Origin: Desarmillaria ectypa
Lineage: Eukaryota; Basidiomycota; Agaricomycetes; Agaricales; Physalacriaceae
Reading direction: 5' to 3'
Assembly (NCBI GenBank): GCA_030407005.1
Contig: JAUDYN010000009.1
Coordinates: 1,612,001-1,676,000, forward strand
DNA length: 64,000 nt
The notes beneath the pieces are model-generated. The model ran no database searches and was not told the origin of the DNA. It worked only from the letters and a program-made list of their open reading frames with translations. Every line of letters starts with the position of its first letter. The stretch's first letter is position 1. Of this stretch, positions 55,977 through 64,000 are shown piece after piece. The translations under genes and the position numbers were made by a program.

Positions 55977-57009
55977 GGCGAGTTCCCCAGACTAGATGTG
56001 GTTACCACGCTCAAGTCACTTACTGAACGCGCCTTCCCGCTGCTTCCGTCAATCCTAAGATCGAATTGAGAAAAAAGGACCGAGAGCCTAGCTACAAGAG
56101 CCTGTCAAAAATAGGCTTGATGCGGGGAAATATCAAATTCAAAGTGCCCCACAGATTGGGGATCTAGAGCTCTGGGGAGAGTGCCATCAGGAAGAATACA
56201 TCCAGAGAAGCCGCAAGCGCAAGCGCATGTTAAATCAAGTAAAGTCTAGCCAGTAGCAGCGTTGGTGCTAATTGCTTTACAAGCGACAACATTGAGACTC
56301 CGAACGAACTAGATTTAAAATACGCTAAAGAGGCACAGAAGGCGAGAAGGAGTTTCTTTGATTGTTGCCAAGTTCATCTGGCGTTGCAGCACGGGATCAA
56401 AGTGTACCGCGGCGAATTTCTGAGCCTTTGGCATCCGTACCTTGCTGATATTTGCTGAGGTCCATTTCCGCCTTGAAGGCGACTGCGGTCCAACAAGCGT
56501 GCAGGAGGAGATGCGCTGCCCCGGACGCACAAAAGCGACCTGTGGGCAGCAAAAAGAGTGGTCTAGGTAACGGGATCATCGAATGATAAATATGTGATAA
56601 GAAAACGCGGTTCCAGCGGTGACCAAGCGTACCGACAGCCACCATCTGAACGATGGCGTAGTGGCCGAGAAGTCGACATCACGAGGGAGGTGGGTACCTT
56701 GGGTTCTGAAGACTAAGTGTAGGTGGAAAATGATCATGGAAGGAAAATGGAAGAAAACGATGGCGACAGATGCGAAGTGCCGGTCATACAAGGTCCCACG
56801 TGATAACCGCGTATCATCTGATGACCATTGACTCGGAGGAGTGTCATGAATCCGACTCACGATATGGCTGTTAGGGAGCAGATGCGTGTAGCGAACGTTA
56901 TCTTATTTTATCATGCAATGATACTTAGATTCCCTTGGTGGTATGTAACTAATAGAAGATGATGTATGAGTTGGGCGATACATTTCTTTTGACGGAGCCT
57001 CAAGGTGTA
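55977..57009. other. Intergenic between the duplicated units
   Basis: Upstream region of copy 1, then about 780 bp not shared with the other unit. Open frames on the minus strand (56860-56576, 56530-56315) have no motif. Confidence 0.45.
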
Positions 57010-57300
57010 GTATCAGCTAATTTCGTTATAAAAGCCCTGGAAAGTTCCTTGGGCACCCACTTAGAACCAGGTGAGTCATTCCAGCTATTGTCATGACATG
57101 CAGGTATCTGAGACCTATTCATAGAATTTCAAAAATAATTTCCGCTCCGACTCAGAAGTTCCTTCTCCTTTCTTCGACCGGCTCCCCTTTGAATGGGTTC
57201 CTAGGATTACGCCCGCCTTTGGACCAAAGAAAAAGCGGCGCCAAGAAATCCTTGTTGAGATGCAGGGTTGTAGGCCTAGTTCTGCCAGTGCCTAGCTGCT

Positions 57301-57312
57301 GCGCGCGCGCGC
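57301..57312. repeat. Alternating GC tract
   Basis: Six GC dinucleotides in a row (12 bp), in the 3' flank of carrier copy 2; such tracts can form Z-DNA. Confidence 0.8.
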
Positions 57313-57635
57313 AAAGACCACACGTAGGTGCTAGTACCGTCCGGAATTAAATAGACTTGAATTAGATCATTTGATATACTCGACGTTCAAAACGCGCGCA
57401 TGCTATTCCACGTCGAGTAGTGAACAGAGTCATGTAAGGATGCGATAGCACGATAACTTATAGTATTCATCGTCACTTTCCTGAGTGAGCCAGAACGTTG
57501 TCAAACCAATGTCAAACCGTTGTAGTTATAATATGTAATTTACTAGTGTCGTGAGTGCGTCATTTTACAGACTTCCATAATCATTCTCGTTGTTACCATA
57601 TAAAATTGGATGAACTATAATCCTCATCCATAACC

Positions 57636-58553
57636 CTAATGCTTGAAAACACCCTGAGGCAAGAGGAAGGGTGGGAAGGGATCCGCAGCCAATAGCTCCC
57701 CAAGGCCAACGTAGAATGCGCCAAAGCCTGTGACGACACCGACGATACCTCCTGCCTTCGCAACACTGTAGGATCGAGGACGTGAGCACATATGACGACT
57801 TGGACAAGGGGAGAACACATACGCTGAATTTCCAGTAAACTGGGCTATAGCGAGTAGGAGAAAGGTCATAGAAAGGATACTCAATAAGAGAATCAATGCC
57901 ACAGTTTTTCGGAGCGCGACAATCCTAGATGGACCTTAGACATGGGTAGGACACTAACACAGAAGAAACCCACAAGAACATGACGGTGATGATGGACCAT
58001 ACGATGAGGTAGATACCGAGGGCATCACCAAGCATGTCGGCCTCGCCATCATATGCAGCTGCAATGCCAGTTCCCGGAAGCAGGACGGCTGCATACGACA
58101 GCCAAAAATTTCCATAGATACAGAAAACTACAGGGCAATTGGGAAGATTAAAGACACTGAAAGGGTGACCTGGGACCGTACGAACCTGATCCGGTGAAGG
58201 TGCTTCTGCGGCAAAACTCGATGACCCCTCCAGTAAACTGGGATACGCCACCAACGAATAAAGCCATGCCGACTACTACGTTGGGAATAGTGATTCCACT
58301 GGCCTTGGCATTGTATAGACACAGGGTAATACACGTAGCACCGAAGGAAAAAAGACCCCTGGGAAATTATTTAAAATTTAGCCTGAGGGTTAACGCGATA
58401 ACAATCAGCTTACAAAACAGCCCCATTAGACGGAGGAGGCAGAGTAGCGACGGGTGGGGGTGGATTAGCGTTAGTGAAGTAGCCTTGTACCGAGTGGTGA
58501 GTGATATCCTCGGTGATGCCCGACTCAAGCTTATCGACGCCAGTAGACGACAT
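57636..58553 (-). CDS. GPR1/FUN34/YaaH family membrane carrier, copy 2
   Basis: Five exons: 58553-58414, 58358-58186, 58127-57974, 57924-57823 and 57765-57636, for 232 residues. Exon lengths equal those of copy 1 except exon 1 (140 against 143 nt). Same helices, with changes such as GLFSFGATCITLCLYN in helix 1 and GVVTGFGAFYVGLGEL near the end. The first half of the protein differs at scattered sites, but exon 2 shares a stretch of over 110 bp that is identical between the copies. TATAAAAG at 58624-58631, 71 bp upstream, matches copy 1. Both copies look intact. The likely role is monocarboxylate/acetate or ammonium handling, by family only. Confidence 0.9.
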
Positions 58554-58623
58554 TCTGATAGTGATTTAGAATAGTAGTGGGCGAGAGGGAAAGCAGCTGG
58601 CATTCTTTCACTCGATATCCAGT

Positions 58624-58631
58624 CTTTTATA
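58624..58631 (-). promoter_or_regulatory. TATA box of carrier copy 2
   Basis: TATAAAAG on the minus strand, 71 bp upstream of the start codon; counterpart of 55969-55976. Confidence 0.6.
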
Positions 58632-58870
58632 GATACGTTCGCATACTACTGGACGTAGTCACCCTATCCCACTAGGAGCCTTTCCTGCCAATTCCGTCGA
58701 TTGATCGATCGAATTGAAAAAAAGGAGGGAGAGTTTGTCAAAAATAGGCTTGAATGCGGGGAAATGTCAGATTTAAAATCCCCACAGATCCTTGGAGACA
58801 CAGAGCCTTTTTAATGTGTGTTATCAAGGAGGACACATCCAGATAAAACCAGGTCTGAGCAGAGAATAAG

Positions 58871-60594
58871 TCTAGAGGGCATGCTCCATCATAAGCCCTC
58901 CTAAAAAAGCAACTTGTTCAGGATCGTGATTCTATCTTCGAAGCTGCAGAACACAGTCACGAGTCACTGAGAGACGGCCTCCCGGAGTCCCGCTAGTTCA
59001 GGTCTTGGGATTCACTCTTGGTTCTCCAGAGTGCCGATTCAAGTCAGAAGACAAACCCCTTAGTACCCCGCATTCTCCACTTTGGAATTCTGGGGATATG
59101 TGGGGTTATAATTTCAAAATGTTGATCGGGATCACGCGGTTCTTCACTAATACGGCTGGGTGTCTCGTTCGTAAATGTTCCTTACATCCATGCTGGGAGG
59201 TTTCTAGAAAAAAAGCAATTGAGAAGGGGAGCCGTCGCGAATCAATGCAGGCCCAGCGCGGCCCATTCATAACTTTATCGAAAGACTCAGGAACAAACCT
59301 ACGACTTAAGAGGTATCAACATTCAGGAGGATGGCGAAAACCTGTCGACAAGCGTCTAGGGTTTGAGGGGATCGCGTGGATCATGAATTATCTTGGTCGA
59401 ATAAGCGCGCGAGTATTGTACAGCCAGACCTTGCACGTGCATCGATTGTGATCGGCAGGCGGGGTCAATTCTTGGTTAGGCAATTTCGTTTAACACGAAA
59501 TCCCCATACTATGACGTAGTATCAGAAGTGAAAACCTCAACAGAGCTCAAGTATTCCTACCTTGTGTCGCAGTTGCGAAGCGTCGAACTCTACATGCGCA
59601 CCATTATACGAGCATATTGGTCGGTGCCAGGGGTTTCGATCGAGACTGTCAAAACGTGCCTACAAACTCTGCTGTCTCCATTTTTGGCGACTGAAAATTG
59701 AAAATACTGCAGCCTATAGGAGAAGAGGCGAGTCCCTCGAAGCCAGGACAAAATCCAGTCACTCGAAGTTTTGACGAAAAATGTTAGGGTACACCGGCAT
59801 GGAATCTCGGAGTTCCATAGGATATCATACAGTCCCTACTTAAACCAAGGAGGACATTTGAGGGTGGAAAAGAAGTGTTCAGGTCTTCGCGCATGGGCGA
59901 CCGACGATTGTCATGCGCGCGAGAGCTTCCAAAGATTAGAACCAGTGAAGGAAGGGAGTTCCAGTCCGCTGAACGTCTGAAACTTGCATACGTGTCACCA
60001 GCAACTAACTTCGAGAAAAAAGGTTGTAAGTGCTACTTGATGCGAGAAAATTAACTTGCATTTTTTTTGGTCAAAACGTTCGATTTTCTTACTGCTTGAT
60101 GGACCACCGGTATGCGCAGCGCCTGCAATTGTGCCAGGATGATATAAATGGGAGGTGACTGATTCTGTCACCTTAGTCTTCTGGGACTCGGCAATTGCCG
60201 CCTGCACCTTTTCCTACCTCGAACCAGTCTGCCCACGGGAGAAGCTGTCGATAGGTGGGAAATTTGGTATTCTCACTAGTCGAAGATGACAGATATTCTT
60301 TCTGGTCGAAGTTTTCAGTCTTGATATGGTACATCGCTCCCATTCTATCGACCACTTATACGACGACTGAGAGCCGCCGTCCAGTATGGACACCGGTCTT
60401 TTGAAAAGCTACGACGCACGGCTGATGCCAGCTCATGGTGGACGTTGTATTGCGCATTGAGTTCTCTAAGCTGTTTCAATTCAGGCAGGCTTTCATACAT
60501 CTGAAAACAGACTCCGCTCCCTTTGGATATCACAGATTTGTATTCATTCGATGCAAGCGGTATATCACAGTACACACCTGGGACAAGCATCGAT
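58871..60594. other. Intergenic, no supported gene
   Basis: CpG-normal sequence. The plus frame 59005-59451 (148 codons) lacks motif, promoter and splice support and has a Trp/Arg/Gly-rich mix not typical of a protein. Minus frames near 60000-60350 are likewise unsupported. A poly-T run is at 60061-60068. Confidence 0.45.
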
Positions 60595-62831
60595 TTAGCA
60601 CAGTCGGATCTTTCCAACTGTGGGATCATGGTCACTGATCCGATCGTCATAAGAGGGTGCCCAGTTATTTACCTGGCCGCGGTCAGATGAAAAAGTTCAA
60701 TTCAAACAGTGCCGTTACTCACATGAATATGCTCCGCCTCTACGCCGCGTTCTGCGATAGCGCTAGAAATAAAGATGTGATCAAGCTGCTGTGTGTTCTG
60801 ATCGTAAACATAAGTATATCGCTCGATGTCAGCTATTCCGGCCACTTCGTCGATATCTTCTAGAATCTCCTGGAGGGATTCGAACACTGAACGAGTTTGG
60901 ACATATTCATTGAAGTCTCCTGCTATCACAATATTGGCAGAGTCGTCGATATTCAGAATGGATTTAATGAAGGTCTGGAAAGATTATTTTATAGACAATC
61001 CATACCCCGAGAGAGATGATACACACTGATGTAACCCCAACTTGACTTGTTCGCTGTTCGATAGGGGAGTTAACTGGTGGCCGGGGATCTCCCTGGCTAG
61101 AAGTACTCCCACTCTTCGATGCAAAGTGAACATTAATAGTGAACAGCTTTGCACCCGAGCTCGTCTCCCATTGCGCGACTAGAGGCTTTCGAGAATCCTC
61201 CCAGGCATCATTCGTAGGATCTATACGACCTGGATTCAAGCTTACGTACAATCAGGAATGGGAAAGCGTATGTGACACCCAATACATGCCTTAGGGTGGG
61301 AAGGCCTTCCCAATCCGCGTAAACCTCCAAACTCTCCAGTGAAGTTCCTACGGGCATTCCAGAAACTAGTTTAAGTTTTTCAGCATTGTACCTAAGAATG
61401 TAATCAGGGCGTGCATGTAGTAAAGGGTGAAATGACACTACAGATAAGCTTGCCGAATGTTTCCTCCCGGCTGTCCGCCATCCTGCCCATCTTCTGGGTT
61501 GATGTTGATGAACTCATAAGTCAGTCCACTCGCATCAGCAATAGCAGAAGCTAAAGTCGAGAGGGTCAGGTTAGCATCAACGATGCCATCGTCGACAGTT
61601 CCGCTGTTATCTTGAATTTCCTGAAGGAACAAAATGTCGGGTATCAAGAGGTGGTCGGATATTTGTTTTGCGACAGTAGGTAGATGATCAGATGTTGGTG
61701 CCATGTTCTCAACCTGAAAGTGACTTTGATAAGCGACCGAGGGAACAGAGTCCGTCGCACCTACGTTATAATCACCAAAGGTAATAACACACGAATCTGC
61801 TTCTGACGAAATCGTTGTCGCAAGTACGTCGTAATCAGGTGTAGCAATGACGGTTGGGGCAGTAAGAGGAAGAACATAATAGAATCCATATCTATATTCG
61901 AATAAGCTGACTGATTAGATGAGGAATCAAATGGACAACATACTGGTATGTCACCACACCTATAATGTCACTCAACCTAACACCCACAGCGACGGACGGA
62001 TTTTCAGTTCCATCAGTCGGCGAACCGATAATTACAACTTCAGGATTGGCATCTGGAATACCATCAGGACCTGGCAAAGGGATCAAGACCACGGTGGTAG
62101 ATCATCTCCAGAAGAACGCACCAAATGTAATGGTCAATCCCCCGCGTCCATTCAATCCAGTGACCTTCCAATCACCGTACACCCAGAATTCTCCGTAGCG
62201 ATTTTCAAAATTAATAGCAACTGGACTGTTGATCTGCACGAGTTGTCCGTCAAGACTCTGCCAAAAATCCATCCCGTACATATCAGGCTGGAGAGTAGGA
62301 TTGAAAATGGACAAGAGACTCCGGTTGTTGGGAACTGAAAGCCACCCATCGTCACCGACATCCAATGATGATAAGTACTGGGTTGGGGGGATCCGGTCCA
62401 CTCCGATGACGATAGGGTCGACATCGTTGTTGTTGGATAGGACCTTGATGCTGGAAGGCGAGCTGATTTCAGTCAAATAAAGGTAGCCGGATCCGGACCG
62501 GTATTCAACGACCTTTCCGCTGAGGGAGACGCTATCTCCCACATCCACCTGTTTGACGGCCGAAGACCCGTAGACGTAGATTCCGTTAGAGACACGAGTG
62601 TCATTGACAGGATCTCCACTTAAGAAGAAACCATAAGATTTCTGCAAACCAGTCAAGATTATGCATATAACAGCCAGAAAGATTGACCTTTGCAGTAACT
62701 ACTCCCGTGATACCGCTCACCGTTTGGCCGACAAAAGTTGAACGATAGGCCATTCCTCGTATGTCAGTAATCGACGTTGGTGTCACAGCTGGCGTCAAGG
62801 CCGCCAGAAAAATGAGAAAGACTGAGAACAT
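60595..62831 (-). CDS. Secreted endonuclease/exonuclease/phosphatase (EEP) family protein
   Basis: Nine exons with every phase consistent: 62831-62688, 62641-62122, 62070-61944, 61891-61765, 61713-61442, 61391-61290, 61240-61027, 60974-60723 and 60672-60595, for 611 residues. Intron 6 (61289-61241) uses a GC donor (GCATGT). An N-terminal signal sequence (MFSVFLIFLAALTPAVT) is followed by an OB-like nucleic-acid-binding part (ISSPSSIKVL, GQLVQINSPVAINFENRYG). The DNase I-like fold then shows the first Asn in YNVENMAP, Glu in PDILFLQEIQDN, INVHFASK with the catalytic His, AGDFNEY, LDHIFIS and the final SDHDPTVG. This layout matches extracellular nucleases of the ExeM/NucH type, which degrade DNA or RNA with a divalent metal. 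All catalytic motifs are intact. Confidence 0.92.
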
Positions 62832-63378
62832 CTCGTAAATCCGCCGGTACTGGACAGATAACCATCCTTGCAGATAGCATATAAATGCGTGTAGCACCTA
62901 GGTACGGAACGCTTGAGCACATGCATCTACATTTTAGCACACTATACTTCAAGCTGTGCCTTGCGATGCTGACCGCATGAAAGAGAAAAATCTGACAGGT
63001 AATAAGAGAAGAACGACATCAGCCATGTGGCGTATCCCATTCGGGAAAGTTATGCCGTTTCGACATGCCACCCGACAGAGATTATTACCTTGTTATCTTG
63101 TCAATTAGGTCCTCGGATTATGTATTCGACAATCCTGAAAGCCCATTGTAAAAAGTGGCTTCAGGGGAAACGAAACTGAGGCGGCAATAACGCACTGCAG
63201 TAAAAATTACTTGCGGGTCAAACTTGGATCGTATCAAGAAAAAGAATGGAGGGAAAGGGCGACTTATAATTTCAGCCAACGGATGATAGCAAAACATAAA
63301 CGTTGGTGTCATTCAACATCAACGATCCTGCTGCGATGTTAAGTATTTTCCCATTTCGGCTGAACCGTAAGGAATACA
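62832..63378. other. Promoter region of the EEP gene and 3' flank of the right-edge gene
   Basis: No coding signal. A weak TATA-like CATTTATATG (minus) lies at about 62877-62886. Confidence 0.4.
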
Positions 63379-64000
63379 TTATACGCGTGCCAGAGACACG
63401 CGGGATGCGCGCCGGTAAGGAATGTCTTCGATGGTGAACGAATCAGAGGTTGCAGTAACAAGAAAGACTGGTGCACTGTCTTTTGCGATGGGCACATGCG
63501 AATCTGATTGTATGTGATAAGCATACAATAGTTGACACAAGACATCTCTTGCAGCTGCAAGGCCTTCCCTTACTGTTTTCAGTTCATTCGGGATTTTCCA
63601 CGGCAGCAGACGGTGACTTACCTTTTGATTGTGCTTTCGAAGAGATACGCGTGTGACCGACACCTTCGCTCTCAGGATCGTCGCGGAGCAATCTCGTGAA
63701 CGTGTGGAGTCGAAGGACCGTCAAAAGTGACAGTCGCCTTTCCTAGTCACTTCGCCACAGACATTAATACAACATATCGTTGTAGTATAGTCGCAAGGAA
63801 GCAGGGCAAGCCTGAGAAAGCTTGTATAAAGCGAAGAGAAAACCTGGTTCTCTCTCACAATCTTGAGGTACTGAAAAGCTGTATTAACTGTTGCGAGGTG
63901 TACCAATGATGTAGCAGGCGGTGGCTTACTCTCAAGTGTGCCAGACTCAGCAAGCTCGCGTGCTTCCAGCACGTTCACCCATCAAAAGCTTGGCGGAACA
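63379..64000 (-). CDS. Uncharacterised protein, C-terminal part (continues past right edge)
   Basis: Four exons in one frame: right edge to 63930, 63887-63844 (44 nt), 63742-63622 and 63572-63379 with a TAA stop. The protein reads LEARELAESGTLE, then FQYLKIVRENQ, RRLSLLTVLRLHTFTRLLRDD, REGLAAARDVLCQLLYAY and DSFTIEDIPYRRASRVSL. Helical, Leu-rich character with charged faces suggests an alpha-solenoid or bundle. No family recognised. The coding call rests on three fitting GT-AG introns. Confidence 0.65.

Larger units (their letters stand above)
54420..56230. repeat. Tandem segmental duplication, unit 1
   Basis: Contains an acetate-carrier gene with its 3' flank and promoter. It matches unit 2 (57010-58870) in the 3' flank, all five exons, exon-intron layout and upstream region (shared CAAAAATAGGCTTGA near 56105 and 58740). 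The repeat spacing is about 2.65 kb. The ~780 bp between units is unique. Confidence 0.8.
57010..58870. repeat. Tandem segmental duplication, unit 2
   Basis: Same orientation and layout as unit 1, holding carrier copy 2. It has an extra ~45 bp in the 3' flank, and an alternating GC tract at 57301-57312 that unit 1 lacks. Confidence 0.8.

Noticed and set aside
56315..56860. Minus-strand frames between the carrier genes
   Set aside because: No family resemblance and not conserved in the other duplicated unit.
59005..59451. 148-codon plus-strand open frame
   Set aside because: No motif, no splice partners, odd composition and no promoter; treated as chance.
1..64000. CRISPR arrays, rRNA or tRNA genes, bacterial operon features
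   Set aside because: No regularly spaced repeats or recognisable RNA structures were seen; the gene structures are eukaryotic.

Overview
The window reads as nuclear DNA of a filamentous basidiomycete, most likely an Agaricomycete. Genes are split by many 45-70 bp GT-AG introns, with tiny exons (24, 25 and 8 nt). The gene families fit this: TPR-CHAT proteins, caspase-fold proteins, WW-like membrane proteins, an intradiol dioxygenase, epoxide hydrolase and acetate-type GPR1/FUN34/YaaH carriers. The transposons are chromodomain Ty3/gypsy elements. All exon maps were derived by hand from splice signals and reading-frame continuity; no database search was run.

Layout. 1-941: 5' part of a C2H2 zinc-finger regulator (minus). 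2.96-4.06 kb: decayed epoxide hydrolase (plus). 7.0-8.0 kb: old-yellow-enzyme gene with its active-site region deleted (minus). 8.5-10.45 kb: TPR-CHAT pseudogene, cut by transposons. 10.45-31.18 kb: a nest of one chromovirus family. Copy A is the oldest, copy B sits inside A with a perfect 5-bp target duplication, copy C is a reversed gag-only derivative, and two oppositely oriented 1.4-kb solo LTRs (D1, D2) sit in C. The nest is strongly CpG-poor, and the loss extends about 430 bp into the neighbouring CHAT gene. 32.3-33.2 kb: membrane/proline-rich protein (minus). 35.6-36.8 kb: secreted intradiol dioxygenase (plus). 39.3-41.8 kb: 11-exon WW-like membrane protein (plus). 42.7-46.9 kb: three decayed genes on the minus strand (TPR-CHAT, caspase-fold, P-loop relic). 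47.0-49.5 kb: two uncharacterised plus-strand genes, the second resembling a nucleotidyltransferase fold. 49.6-50.7 kb: complete epoxide hydrolase (minus). 52.8-54.2 kb: decayed unknown gene. 54.4-58.9 kb: tandem segmental duplication carrying two acetate-carrier genes. 60.6-62.8 kb: 9-exon secreted endonuclease/exonuclease/phosphatase protein (minus). 63.4 kb to the right edge: 3' part of an unknown gene (minus).

Biology. This looks like an accessory, fast-turnover region. Intact genes are mostly secreted or membrane metabolic enzymes (dioxygenase, nuclease, acetate carriers, epoxide hydrolase). The decayed genes include the domains fungi use in NLR-like regulated cell death (CHAT, caspase fold, P-loop). 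The most informative signals are the dated transposon nest, CpG erosion that differs sharply between paired repeats, the erosion spilling into a host gene, a dead/alive pair of epoxide hydrolases, and unusual splicing: a GC-AG intron, and an 8-nt microexon that completes the codon of an iron-ligand histidine.
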